DNA of 32,766 nt from Chloroflexota bacterium (GCA_013388735.1 JACAES010000144.1:1-32766), one strand, 5' to 3'; shown: positions 23,988 to 32,046, counted from the stretch's first letter. Translations and numbers: made by a program. The notes: generated by a model from the sequence alone, not told the origin.

Positions 23988-25346
23988 CTAAGTTTCGCCC
24001 ACTCTGCGCGATCTGACAAGCGTACTTAAGCCCCGCCAGGCCGCCAGCAGGCCAACGCCTGCCAGCAGCGTAATGACCGGCAGCCAGAGCAGATAATACC
24101 GCTGCCAGGGCAGGGGGTTCGCCAGCAGGCTGATTGCCAGCAGCGCCAGGACGGTCAGCAGCACGACTGACGCGCCTTCGGCGTGCAGAACGCGCCCGGC
24201 CGCCGCCAGCAGGCCAGCGCCCGCCAGCAGCGTTAGCGGCAGGCCGAGCAGCAGGCCGAACTGCAAACCGCTCAGGGGCGAGGCCATGTAGGCGGCGATC
24301 TCCGCCGTGATGGGCGCGGCTTCCGCCCAACTGGCCTGCTCGAAGTGCGCGGGCGCGGTCATAAACGGCTGTGTCAAAAGTGCCTGAATCCGGTAGGCGA
24401 TGCCGGTCGGCGCGTCCGGCAGAATGTCCACCACAATATCAATCTGCTCTTGCAGCGCGGCGGCCAGGTCGCCCAGGCGGGCAGCGGGGTCGTTCCACAG
24501 CGCCGGTGAAAGCGCCAGGAACAGCGCCAGCGCCAGCAGGCCGCAGACCAGCAGCGCCGCGCCCGTCCGCGCCAGAGCAGCCAGCCGCGAACGCCAGGGT
24601 TGCGCCGAACGCAGCACGTTTTGCAGCGCCGCCAGACCGATGCCGCCGTAGACGGCAGCCACCAGCGTCGCCGCGCTGTATTTGCTGGCGAGCGCCAGCG
24701 CCGAGGCTGCCGCCAGCGCCAGCCACAGCAGCACGCCTCGCGTCCCCGGTCGTTCCTGTTTGAGGCGGTGCGCGACCTCGACCCCGACCCACAGCGTCAG
24801 CAGGCCGAAAAACAGCAGCGCGCCTTCCACCAGCGAGCGCCGCCCGTTCAGCAGAAGCACCGGGTTAACGGCATACAGGATGCTGGCGACATAAGCCAGC
24901 GGCAGGCCGCCCAGCCGCCGACCCAGGCCGAACACCACCACCACGCTGAGCGCCAGGAACAGCGTCGAAGCCCGCCGACCGGCCAGCAGCAGCGCCTCGG
25001 ACGGGCGGTGTCCGGTTTCGACGTTGCGCGCGTATTGCAGTCCCCAGTCCCAGCCGGGCGCGGGCGGCAGATCGCCGGTGTTTAACCCGGCCAGATGCCA
25101 GCTTAAGCCGATGCTGTAACGCGCCACCGAGCCGTTGAGCAGGCGCAGCCGGTTGTCGGCATCAATCGGATAGGGCGGGCTGACCGGCAGCGTATCCAGG
25201 CGGCCTTCGAGAAAGACGGTGGCGTAATCGCGGCTGGTGTAGATGTGCATGGCTTCGTCGCCGTGAAAGCTGGCGAGGGGCATCCCGGCGAAGATATAAG
25301 CCGCCAGCGCCAGCAGCACCAGCAGCGGCACAACAAAACGTCGCAT
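23988..25346 (-). CDS. GT39-type membrane glycosyltransferase (paralogue B)
   Basis: A 452-residue polytopic membrane protein of the ArnT/PMT (GT-C, family 39) type, which moves a sugar from a polyprenyl-phosphate carrier onto lipid or protein outside the membrane. The catalytic acidic pair in the first external loop is ASFHGDEAMHIY. Further shared landmarks are LLNGRRSLVEGALLFFGLL, ALASKYSA and LSPALWNDPAARL, followed by many hydrophobic helices. It is a tandem paralogue of the gene at 25399-26772, with stretches of very similar DNA around the first loop. AAAGGATC before the ATG supports the start. Acceptor and donor are unknown. Confidence 0.87.
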   Translation of the reverse strand: MRRFVVPLLVLLALAAYIFAGMPLASFHGDEAMHIYTSRDYATVFLEGRLDTLPVSPPYPIDADNRLRLLNGSVARYSIGLSWHLAGLNTGDLPPAPGWDWGLQYARNVETGHRPSEALLLAGRRASTLFLALSVVVVFGLGRRLGGLPLAYVASILYAVNPVLLLNGRRSLVEGALLFFGLLTLWVGVEVAHRLKQERPGTRGVLLWLALAAASALALASKYSAATLVAAVYGGIGLAALQNVLRSAQPWRSRLAALARTGAALLVCGLLALALFLALSPALWNDPAARLGDLAAALQEQIDIVVDILPDAPTGIAYRIQALLTQPFMTAPAHFEQASWAEAAPITAEIAAYMASPLSGLQFGLLLGLPLTLLAGAGLLAAAGRVLHAEGASVVLLTVLALLAISLLANPLPWQRYYLLWLPVITLLAGVGLLAAWRGLSTLVRSRRVGET

Positions 25347-25398
25347 AACGATCCTTTCCGAACCGAATACAGATGCACACCCCGGCTAACCGGCCTTT

Positions 25399-26772
25399 TC
25401 AACGCCGATCTGTCAATGCCGCCCGCGCCGCCAGCAGGCCAACCCCGGCCAGCCCGGTCACGACCGGCAGCCAGGACAGATAATACCGCTGCCAGGGCAG
25501 GGGGTTTGCCAGCAGACTGCCCACCGTGACCAGCACCCAGGCCAGCAGCCCGAATTGCCATAGGCCGTCCGGGCGCAGGCGCGGCACGAACAGCGCCGCC
25601 AGCCCGAACCCGGCTAGCAGTGTCAGTGGCAGGCCGAGCAGCGGGCCGAACTGCAAGCCGCTCAACGGCGAGGCCGTATAGGTGGCAATTTCGGCGGCGG
25701 CGGCGGGCGATTGGCCCCAGATCAACGATTCGTAGTGCATGGCGGGCGTCATAAACGGCTGCATGAGGATGCCCTCTAGACGCTGGCCGAGCGTGGTCGG
25801 GGCGCGCGGGTCGGCCTTCACCTGGCTTTGCAGCAGATTGTCGCGCTGTTCGATCAGGTCGCGCAGGCGGGCGGCGGGGTCGTTCCACAGCGCCGGCGAA
25901 AGCGCCACAAACAGCGCCAGCGCCAGCAGGCCGGTAAGCGCGAGTTTGAGTAAGGTCGCCGACAGGGATGTGAATGTGATACTGCCCCCCCTCAGCGAGA
26001 GGGAGAGGGTTTTTACGACCGCCGCCGCCAGCACCCAGCCCCACGCGCCGGCGGCAAAAACCACGCCGCTGTGTTTGCTGGTCAGCGTTAACCCTGCCGC
26101 CAGCGCCAGCAGCGCCCACAGCAGCACTTCCCGGCGTCTGCTGTAGGGGCGGGTTTCAAACCCGCCCCAGTTCTGCGTTATCATTTTGCTGATTTGAATC
26201 GCCGCGAAAATCGCCAGCAGGCCGAAAAAAAGCAGCGAACCTTCCATCATGGCGCGGCGGCCATTCAGCAGAATGATCGGGTTAAACGCGTACAGGCCGC
26301 TGATAGCATAGGCGGATAACCGCCCGCCGAAGGCCCGGCCAATTGCGAACATCACCCCGGCGCTGAGGGCCAGGAACACGGTTGAGGGAAAACGGCTGGT
26401 GTTCAGCAGCGCGTCCGAAGGGCGGTAGCCGGCTTCGGCGTTCGCTTCGTTGTTCAAGTCCCAGCGCCAACCGGGGCGCGGTGGCAGGGCTTCCTCGTTG
26501 AACCCGGCCAGATGCCAGCTTAAACCGATGGCATAGCGATTAACCGAACCGTTGAGAATCCGCAGCCAGCCGTCTTCGTCAACGACATACGGCGGCTGTA
26601 CCTGCAGCTGCTCCGGCACGCGGCGGATGAAGGCGGTCGCGTAGTCATGGCTCATGTAAATCTGCATGGCTTCGTCGCCATGAAAGCTGGCGAGGGGCAT
26701 CCCCGCGAAGATGTAAACCGCCAGCGCCAGCAGCCACAGGCCGTCTGAAAGCCGCATCCGATTTTGACTCAT
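25399..26772 (-). CDS. GT39-type membrane glycosyltransferase (paralogue A)
   Basis: A 457-residue polytopic protein closely related to the next gene downstream: ASFHGDEAMQIY in the first external loop, INPIILLNGRRAMMEG-like and LSPALWNDPAARL blocks shared, and the same GLPLTLLAG segment. It differs by an insertion around NWGGFETRPYSRR, which is encoded by a 23-bp GC-rich palindrome (26146-26168), and by KTLSLSLRGGSIT, encoded by another repeat-like tract (25985-26009). Both keep the frame open. The start is uncertain: ATG 26772 is chosen, 26 bp after serA; an in-frame TTG at 26781 is possible. Likely co-transcribed with serA. Confidence 0.84.
   Translation of the reverse strand: MSQNRMRLSDGLWLLALAVYIFAGMPLASFHGDEAMQIYMSHDYATAFIRRVPEQLQVQPPYVVDEDGWLRILNGSVNRYAIGLSWHLAGFNEEALPPRPGWRWDLNNEANAEAGYRPSDALLNTSRFPSTVFLALSAGVMFAIGRAFGGRLSAYAISGLYAFNPIILLNGRRAMMEGSLLFFGLLAIFAAIQISKMITQNWGGFETRPYSRRREVLLWALLALAAGLTLTSKHSGVVFAAGAWGWVLAAAVVKTLSLSLRGGSITFTSLSATLLKLALTGLLALALFVALSPALWNDPAARLRDLIEQRDNLLQSQVKADPRAPTTLGQRLEGILMQPFMTPAMHYESLIWGQSPAAAAEIATYTASPLSGLQFGPLLGLPLTLLAGFGLAALFVPRLRPDGLWQFGLLAWVLVTVGSLLANPLPWQRYYLSWLPVVTGLAGVGLLAARAALTDRR
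25985..26009. repeat. GAGAGGG/CCCTC-type repeat tract inside a GT39 gene
   Basis: The tract starting CCCCCCTCAGCGAGAGGG and ending GAGAGGG resembles the GC-rich arms of the MITE-like element at 7131-7381. It lies within coding sequence and encodes TLSLSLRGGS, a low-complexity stretch next to a membrane helix. The paralogue has an unrelated sequence there of similar length. Confidence 0.4.
26143..26168. repeat. 23-bp palindrome within a GT39 gene
   Basis: GTA is followed by GGGGCGGGTTT, a central C, and AAACCCGCCCC: 11-bp arms that match perfectly (26146-26168). It falls in the coding sequence and adds about nine residues (GGFETRPYSRR region) absent from the neighbouring paralogue. The GTAGGGG opening is shared with the repeat at 18419-18450. 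Confidence 0.7.
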
Positions 26773-26798
26773 AACCGGCAACAGGTACCTGGCAACAA

Positions 26799-28397
26799 TT
26801 ACCCCTTAATCTCGACCGGGCGGGCATGACGCACGAAGTCGAGCTGGCGCAGCTCGTCCAGCACGGCTTCCGGGATGGGCTGATCGAGCGTGAGGACGGT
26901 CAGAGTATGGCCGCCGGGTTCGGCGCGCCCGGTGTACCAACTGGCGATGTTGACCGCGTTATTCGCCATCAGCGTGCCGACGCGCCCGATCACGCCCGGC
27001 TGGTCGTAGCTGCCCAGGATGAGCAGGTGTCCCTCCGGCACGAAGTTCAGGCGATACTGGTTGATCTGGACGATGTGCGGCTGTTTGCGGTCGAGCAGCG
27101 TGCCGGACGTGGTGATCTGCTCACCATCTTCCAGCGTCACCTGGCAGGTGACCATGTTGGCATACTCGCCGGTTTGCAGCCCTTTGGTCTGGGTGATCTG
27201 AATGCCGCGTTCGGCGGCCAGCACCGGCGCGTTGATGGTGTTCACCTTATCACCCAGCACCGGGCGCAGCAGCCCTTTGAGCAGGCCAACAGCCACCGGC
27301 TTCACCACTCCGCTCACTTCATCGCCCCGGTATTCGACCGCTACCCGCCGCACCGCCGCCCGCGCCAGCGAGTGAGTCAGCGTGCCGATGCATTCGGCCA
27401 GCCACATATAAGGGCGAACGGTTTCGTAGTCCAGGCCGGGCATAAAAGGCATGTTCACCACATTGCGGTAGTCGTCGCCGCGCAGTGCGTCCAGAACCTG
27501 CTCGACGATCTGGATGGATAAATCCTGGGTGGCCTCGACTGTGTTATCGCCGATGTGCGGCGTATGCAGCACGTTGTCTAGGCCGATCAGCGGGCTGTTG
27601 TAGGGCGGTTCTTCCGGGTAGACATCCACCGCCACGCCGGCCAGATGGCCGCTTTTGACCGCTTCGGCGACGGCATTTTCGTCCCAGATCGCGCCATGCG
27701 CCGTGTTGATGAGCCGCGCGCCGGGTTTCATCAGCCGGATAGCCTCGGCGTCCAGCAGGCCGCGCGTCTCGGCGGTCAGCGGCACATGCAGCGTGATGAA
27801 GTCGGCGCGTTCCAGCAGTTCCCGCAGGCCGACCAGCACGATGCGTTCGTCGCCAACCTGCTCCTCGCCGATGTAAGGGTCGTTTGCCAGCACCGTCATG
27901 CCGAAGGCCAGGCAGCGCCCGGCTACTACCTGTCCGACTCGCCCCAGGCCGATCACGCCCAGCGTCTTGCCATGAAGCTGAACGCCGGCCTGCCGCTTGC
28001 GGTCGAGCAGCCACCAGCCTTCTTTAAGGCTCTGATGCGCGACGACGATTTTGCGGCTGAGCGCCAGCATCAGGGTGACAGCCAGTTCGCCATGCGCGAC
28101 CGCGCTGGTGCCGGGCGTGTTCATGACGATCACGCCGCGTTGGGTGGCGGCCTCGGTATCCACGCCGTTCAGTCCTGCGCCCACGCGCCCGATCACTTTC
28201 AGGTTGGGCGCGTTTTCCAGCAGGTCACGGTCAATGTGGATGCCGTCGCGGGCAATCAGTGCGTGAGCGGTTTTTAAGCCATCCCGCACCGCCGGGAACG
28301 ACGGCGGCACGACCGTTACCCGCGCGTCGCTAACGGCCCGCAGCCGTTCAACAGCTTCGTCGGTCAGATCGGTCGCCACCAGGATATGAAAGGTCAT
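26799..28397 (-). CDS. serA: D-3-phosphoglycerate dehydrogenase
   Basis: Oxidises 3-phosphoglycerate to 3-phosphohydroxypyruvate with NAD, the first step of serine synthesis. The 532-residue length is that of the long (type 1) enzyme. Visible are IGRVGAGLNGVD, the Rossmann motif LGVIGLGRVGQVVAGR, catalytic Arg in NTAHGAIWDENAV-region, Glu in VDVYPEEPP and His in LHTPHIGDNT. An allosteric substrate-binding domain (about 315-450) and a C-terminal ACT domain (HLLILGSYDQPGVIGRVGTL) follow, so feedback control by serine is plausible. ATG 28397 is preferred to an in-frame upstream TTG at 28412. serB is 2 kb upstream on the same strand. Confidence 0.96.
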   Translation of the reverse strand: MTFHILVATDLTDEAVERLRAVSDARVTVVPPSFPAVRDGLKTAHALIARDGIHIDRDLLENAPNLKVIGRVGAGLNGVDTEAATQRGVIVMNTPGTSAVAHGELAVTLMLALSRKIVVAHQSLKEGWWLLDRKRQAGVQLHGKTLGVIGLGRVGQVVAGRCLAFGMTVLANDPYIGEEQVGDERIVLVGLRELLERADFITLHVPLTAETRGLLDAEAIRLMKPGARLINTAHGAIWDENAVAEAVKSGHLAGVAVDVYPEEPPYNSPLIGLDNVLHTPHIGDNTVEATQDLSIQIVEQVLDALRGDDYRNVVNMPFMPGLDYETVRPYMWLAECIGTLTHSLARAAVRRVAVEYRGDEVSGVVKPVAVGLLKGLLRPVLGDKVNTINAPVLAAERGIQITQTKGLQTGEYANMVTCQVTLEDGEQITTSGTLLDRKQPHIVQINQYRLNFVPEGHLLILGSYDQPGVIGRVGTLMANNAVNIASWYTGRAEPGGHTLTVLTLDQPIPEAVLDELRQLDFVRHARPVEIKG

Positions 28398-28411
28398 AAA
28401 GGTAAGTTCCA

Positions 28412-28439
28412 AGTGCTGAGTGCTGAGTTCCGAGTTGCA
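28412..28439. repeat. Short tandem heptamer repeat upstream of serA
   Basis: AGTGCTG, AGTGCTG, AGTTCCG and AGTTGCA follow one another without gaps, two exact and two degenerate copies of a 7-bp unit starting AGT. It lies 14 bp upstream of the serA start, in the leader. Such heptamer arrays are common as dispersed repeats in some bacteria; a regulatory role is not shown. Confidence 0.55.
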
Positions 28440-28515
28440 GGGCGCGCCACAGCGTGTCCCTGCCTGATGTCACATTAAGTCACAACCGGGTTGGCGCAGG
28501 CCTTCGCGTTGTGCC

Positions 28516-29631
28516 TTAAAACGTTTCAAACGTGTATTGGATCGTCACCGTCTGCCCGGCCTCGACCGTGACCAGCCAGCGCAGGACGTTTCCGGTTTCA
28601 CGGGTCGGTTCTTGCGAAAAGACCAGCTTTTCCGCTTCCGGTCGCTGATAGTCCACGACCTCAATCGTAACCGGCTTCTGGCCGAAGTTGGTCAGTTCCA
28701 GTTTGACGCGGTATTCATAATCATAAGAGCCGCCTTCAATCGCCGTCTGGCTTTCGCTGCGGTTGACGCGCACATCCTGCAAGCTGCCGACGGTGATACT
28801 GCCCTCGCTGCCGACCGGCGTGATCTCCACAAAATCGCTGCCGATGAAGATGCCATCCCGGTAAGAGCGCACGATGCCCTCGGCCAGCGGCAGGTCGGCC
28901 TGGTTGCGAACCTTGTAAATCGCCGTCACCTGCCGGTCGGCCTGGGCGTTCCACAGCAGCACGCGCCGCGCCGGCAAAACTGCCTGGAGCATCTGCTGGT
29001 AGAGTGTTTCGCCGGGCGCACCGGTCAGCACGCCTGGTTCGTAAATGTACTGGATGGTCGCCGCGCCGACTTCGCCGCCGGTAGGGGCGGCTTCATCGTA
29101 TCCGGCGAGATACTGGTTTTCCGTCACCCGCGACAGCGAATCCACCGGCTGCGAGGCATCCACGCGCCCGGCGATCAGGTGCGTTTGCACCGCGTCCAGT
29201 TCCAGCGCCGTGTTCTGCACCTCGGCGTAGAAGTTAAAATCCACCGTTTCCGCCGGGTCGCCGTTCAGTATCATGTCATAACGCGGCGTCCAGCTCAGGC
29301 CGGAGAGCAGGTATTCGAGCGTGATCTCACGCGCGGCTGCGCCGGTCGTCCATTGCAGCAGCAGTTGGCCGTCCACGCGCCGCAGCCGGTAGGCCGGCAC
29401 GCGCTGGCCGTCCTCGCGCACGGTGAGCGTATTGTCGAAGATGGTGAGGGGCAGCGCCACCCGCGCATCCACGCCGCCGGGCAGGGTGATGGTATCCCGC
29501 GCGAAGGCTATGTTGTTCAGAAAGATGTAGATTTCGTCCGGCTGGCTGGTGTAGGTAATCTGGTCGGCGGCCCCGACGGGCGCGGCCAGCGCCATAAGCG
29601 CCACGATCATCAGGAACAGGATTTTTCGCAT
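28516..29631 (-). CDS. Secreted DUF4139-like protein
   Basis: A 371-residue exported protein with signal peptide MRKILFLMIVALMALAAPVGA. The mature part is beta-rich. LEYLLSGLSWTPRYDMIL matches the hallmark of DUF4139 proteins, and the C-terminal block (VEVVDYQRPEAEKL ... LRWLVTVEAGQTVTIQYTF) fits the end of that family. Usual family members carry an N-terminal coiled-coil half, which is missing here. No anchor or lipobox is seen. AAAGGAC 7 nt before the ATG at 29631 decides the start. Situated 75 bp after the HAD phosphatase gene. Biochemical role unknown. Confidence 0.8.
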   Translation of the reverse strand: MRKILFLMIVALMALAAPVGAADQITYTSQPDEIYIFLNNIAFARDTITLPGGVDARVALPLTIFDNTLTVREDGQRVPAYRLRRVDGQLLLQWTTGAAAREITLEYLLSGLSWTPRYDMILNGDPAETVDFNFYAEVQNTALELDAVQTHLIAGRVDASQPVDSLSRVTENQYLAGYDEAAPTGGEVGAATIQYIYEPGVLTGAPGETLYQQMLQAVLPARRVLLWNAQADRQVTAIYKVRNQADLPLAEGIVRSYRDGIFIGSDFVEITPVGSEGSITVGSLQDVRVNRSESQTAIEGGSYDYEYRVKLELTNFGQKPVTIEVVDYQRPEAEKLVFSQEPTRETGNVLRWLVTVEAGQTVTIQYTFETF

Positions 29632-29706
29632 GGTTCGTCCTTTAGCCCACAAAAATACCTGTTTTCAGCATACGCCAGAATGACGGCAGCGAACCGGGTG
29701 TTTTGG

Positions 29707-30381
29707 CTACTTTCCGGTTTGTATTTTGCCATTCAGCCGCTTCAGGACATCGTGCAGGCTGTCGAAGATGTGAGGCGTGATGCCGTCGAAGGAAACCGGC
29801 CAGGGATTAGACGAATCCGGCACGACGAAACAGGTCAGCCCCGCCGCCACTGCCGCCCGCGCCCCGGTGGGCGTGTCTTCCAATCCCAGGCTGCCGGCGG
29901 GCGAAACACCCAACCGGCGAACGGCTTCCAGGTACACGTCCGGCGCGGGTTTGCCGCGCGCCACCGCATCGGCGGAAACACGCACTTTCAGGATATGACT
30001 CCAGCCTTCGCCCTCGACGACCGCCTCGATGACCGACTGCGGCGCGCTGGATGCGATGGCGCAGGGGATACCCTGCCGGTGAACATAATCCAGGAGTTCC
30101 GCCGCGCCGGGTTTTTTCACCACTTTATCGGGGACAAGCGCGGCCATGTAATCGAGCAGTTCTTCGTTCAGCCGGTCGTAGTCTTCCTGAAAACCGAACA
30201 GATCGCACAGTTTCTCGAAAAATTCATCCAGCCGCAGCCCCAGCACCACGCTGCGCGGATGTTCTTCATCATACCGGAAACCGCGTGCCGCCAGCAGCAT
30301 GGACTCAGCTTCCGTCCAGACGACTTCCGTATCCACCAGCAGGCCATCCATATCGAAGATGATGGCTTCCCAGTTATTCAT
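29707..30381 (-). CDS. HAD-superfamily phosphatase (beta-phosphoglucomutase-like)
   Basis: A 224-residue HAD hydrolase of the subclass with a small helical cap. Motif I is IIFDMDGLLVDTE, motif II is IASSAPQS, the Lys motif is in ARGKPAPDVYLEAVRRLG, and motif IV is LGLEDTPTGARAAVAAG. These fit sugar-phosphate phosphatases and phosphoglucomutases; substrate is not predictable. AAGGATA 9 nt before the ATG at 30381 decides the start. The ATG overlaps the end of serB by 8 bp, so the two are coupled. Unlike the HAD protein at 22658, both motif I aspartates are present. Confidence 0.93.
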   Translation of the reverse strand: MNNWEAIIFDMDGLLVDTEVVWTEAESMLLAARGFRYDEEHPRSVVLGLRLDEFFEKLCDLFGFQEDYDRLNEELLDYMAALVPDKVVKKPGAAELLDYVHRQGIPCAIASSAPQSVIEAVVEGEGWSHILKVRVSADAVARGKPAPDVYLEAVRRLGVSPAGSLGLEDTPTGARAAVAAGLTCFVVPDSSNPWPVSFDGITPHIFDSLHDVLKRLNGKIQTGK

Positions 30382-31255
30382 GATGTATATCCTTGAATGT
30401 TCCCTCAAAAGCCTGTCGCAGATCATCCCGTTCAATCGTCATGCCGTCGCCCAGCGCCAGGGCGATGCCCCGGTCGAAGACGGCCTGATGCGGCGTCCCG
30501 ACGATGCGGGCATAACCGCCTGCCCCGACGGCCAGCGGCAGCACCGGCGCAAGCGAGTTAGCCGATATAAACACGTCCGCGCCGCTGCGCACTTTCTCGC
30601 GGGATACCACGCCGCCGAATCCGACGAACAAGTCCACGCAGTCGCGGGCCGCCAGATCAGAAGCGCCGTCGCCGACCATCAGGCGGCGGCCCGGTTTGCC
30701 CGCCGCCAGCGCCCGGATGATGTCCGCTTTGCCGCTGGAGATCGTCAGCGGGCCGTCGTCATAATCCAGGTAGGACTGACGGGCGCGGGTATCCGGCTGG
30801 TAATAACGCCACCAGTCGCCGGAAAGTTCATTGTATTCCAGTTCAACGGCGCGAATATTTTCCGTCGGCACGCCCAGGCGTTTGCCGAAGCCGCGCACCG
30901 CTTCCGCCAATCCGCCGCTGACGATGAACACCTGCCTGCCCAGAAAACGCAGCGCGGCGATGACGGCCTGCGCGTCCGGCACCAGCGTTTCCCAGTAGCG
31001 TTCTTCGATGGCCTTAAGCTGGCCGCGCGTGGGGCGGATGGCGCGCAGTCGCTTGCCGTAGACTTCGGCCAGGTCGAGATCGCCGTTCATGGCCTTTTCG
31101 GTCAGCACGCCGACGCGCCATTCCTTGCCCTTCAGCCGGGCCAGTTCGTCAATGCCCTCGATGGCCGAAAGGGTGCTGTCGCAGTCGAAGAAGATGAGAT
31201 CAAAACTCGTCCAGCGAATGTCGTTAACCAAAGGCGCAGGGACTCCCTCACTCAT
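30374..31255 (-). CDS. serB: Phosphoserine phosphatase-like HAD hydrolase
   Basis: Probably releases serine from phosphoserine, the last step of serine synthesis. The 293-residue protein has IFFDCDSTLSAIEGIDELA (motif I with the DxDST and Glu pattern typical of SerB), VFIVSGGL (motif II), a Lys in SSGKADIIRAL (motif III) and MVGDGASDLAA (motif IV). In motif IV a Ser replaces the usual Asn. No ACT domain is present. serA on the same strand supports the pathway, though serC is not in the window. No ribosome site is seen before the ATG, and the promoter is so close that the mRNA may be nearly leaderless. Confidence 0.88.
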   Translation of the reverse strand: MSEGVPAPLVNDIRWTSFDLIFFDCDSTLSAIEGIDELARLKGKEWRVGVLTEKAMNGDLDLAEVYGKRLRAIRPTRGQLKAIEERYWETLVPDAQAVIAALRFLGRQVFIVSGGLAEAVRGFGKRLGVPTENIRAVELEYNELSGDWWRYYQPDTRARQSYLDYDDGPLTISSGKADIIRALAAGKPGRRLMVGDGASDLAARDCVDLFVGFGGVVSREKVRSGADVFISANSLAPVLPLAVGAGGYARIVGTPHQAVFDRGIALALGDGMTIERDDLRQAFEGTFKDIHHE

Positions 31256-31267
31256 GCAAACGAGGCG

Positions 31268-31296
31268 ATTGTACTCTTTTGAATGGACTTTGTGAA
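31268..31296 (-). promoter_or_regulatory. Promoter of serB and the co-directional genes
   Basis: On the minus strand TTCACA (31296-31291) and TACAAT (31273-31268) are 17 bp apart, each one mismatch from consensus. Transcription would begin near 31261, only about 6 nt before the ATG at 31255, so no ribosome-binding site fits in the message. Confidence 0.65.
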
Positions 31297-31360
31297 CGGA
31301 AAACAGGCGGCCAGGCTCGTGACAAGGGATTCATCGCGCAGCTCTGATGCTCAGTTGGAT

Positions 31361-31418
31361 ATTGACTGAACAGTTGGTCAATGATACAATGCAGTTATTG
31401 ACTGAATAGACAGTCGGT
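31361..31418 (+). promoter_or_regulatory. TetR-gene promoter with two operator-like palindromes
   Basis: TTGACT (31362-31367) and TACAAT (31385-31390) with a 17-bp spacer make a good SigA-type promoter. Operator 1 (31361-31382) has inverted arms ATTGAC/GTCAAT and covers the -35 and spacer. Operator 2 (31397-31418) repeats ATTGACTGAATAG and closes with CAGTC, giving GACTG/CAGTC arms right at the expected transcription start. Both share ATTGACTGAAyAG, the kind of site bound by TetR-family proteins, so autorepression is likely. Confidence 0.72.
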
Positions 31419-31428
31419 GAAAAGGATC

Positions 31429-32046
31429 ATGCCACGAAGTAACACACAGAACAAACAGATGCGGGCTGAAAGCCGCCAGAAAATCCTCGAAACCGCCCGC
31501 CGGTTATTTGCCGAACGCGGCTACGACGGCTGCAACGTGTCCGAAATCGCGCGGGAGGCAGGTATGAGTCAAGGTAACATCTACTGGTACTTCTCCTCGA
31601 AGGAAGAAATCTTCCGGGCGGTTCTGGTGGACGGCTTCGAAGTCCTGGGGACGATGATGGCGGAAGTCGCCGCGCAGCCTGGCTCCGGCCTCGAAAAACT
31701 CGAATATCTCCTGGAGCGTTATATTGCACTGGGGCGGGAACAGGGCGGCGATGAATTCATCGCCATTATGACTGCGCTCCTGGGATTGGGTGGCGTGAGC
31801 CGACTGGCGGCGTTGGGTTTTGATACTGCCCAGATTGGGGCCGACTATCACCAGTCGGTATCGGCCATTCTCGGCCAGGCTCAGGCAGAGGGCGCGGTCG
31901 AGCCGGGAGTCGATGCAAATCTGCTCACCGTCTTTTTCTTCTCCTTCTTCAACGGGTTGATGATGATGTATCCCAGGGAGTGGAAGGATATTCCCGTTGC
32001 GTTCATCCGCGAAGCTGCTGTGCGCCTTCTCGGCGCAAGGAAGTGA
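31429..32046 (+). CDS. TetR-family transcriptional regulator
   Basis: A 205-residue regulator. The N-terminal DNA-binding domain reads RQKILETARRLFAERGYDGCNVSEIAREAGMSQGNIYWYFSSKEEIF, the standard TetR helix-turn-helix with recognition helix at about 47-57. The remaining helical part is the ligand-binding and dimer domain. ATG 31429 is chosen; an in-frame GTG at 31417 is possible. AAAAGG is only 3 nt from the ATG, so initiation may be modest. It probably represses its own promoter and the alpha/beta hydrolase gene 7 nt downstream. Inducer unknown. Confidence 0.92.
   Translation: MPRSNTQNKQMRAESRQKILETARRLFAERGYDGCNVSEIAREAGMSQGNIYWYFSSKEEIFRAVLVDGFEVLGTMMAEVAAQPGSGLEKLEYLLERYIALGREQGGDEFIAIMTALLGLGGVSRLAALGFDTAQIGADYHQSVSAILGQAQAEGAVEPGVDANLLTVFFFSFFNGLMMMYPREWKDIPVAFIREAAVRLLGARK

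Noticed and set aside
25103-26119. Open frame overlapping both GT39 genes on the same strand
   Set aside because: It is out of phase with both GT39 frames, which have the catalytic motifs and hydrophobic helices. The composition is Ala/Gly/Arg-rich noise.
28412-28439. Possible CRISPR-like repeat
   Set aside because: The unit is 7 bp and contiguous, without spacers. No cas genes are present anywhere in the window.
28537-30396. Open frame of over 600 codons opposite the DUF4139-like and HAD genes
   Set aside because: It crosses two clear genes and a gap on the other strand, and its translation is rich in His, Arg and Gln without any domain. This is typical of antisense frames at high GC.
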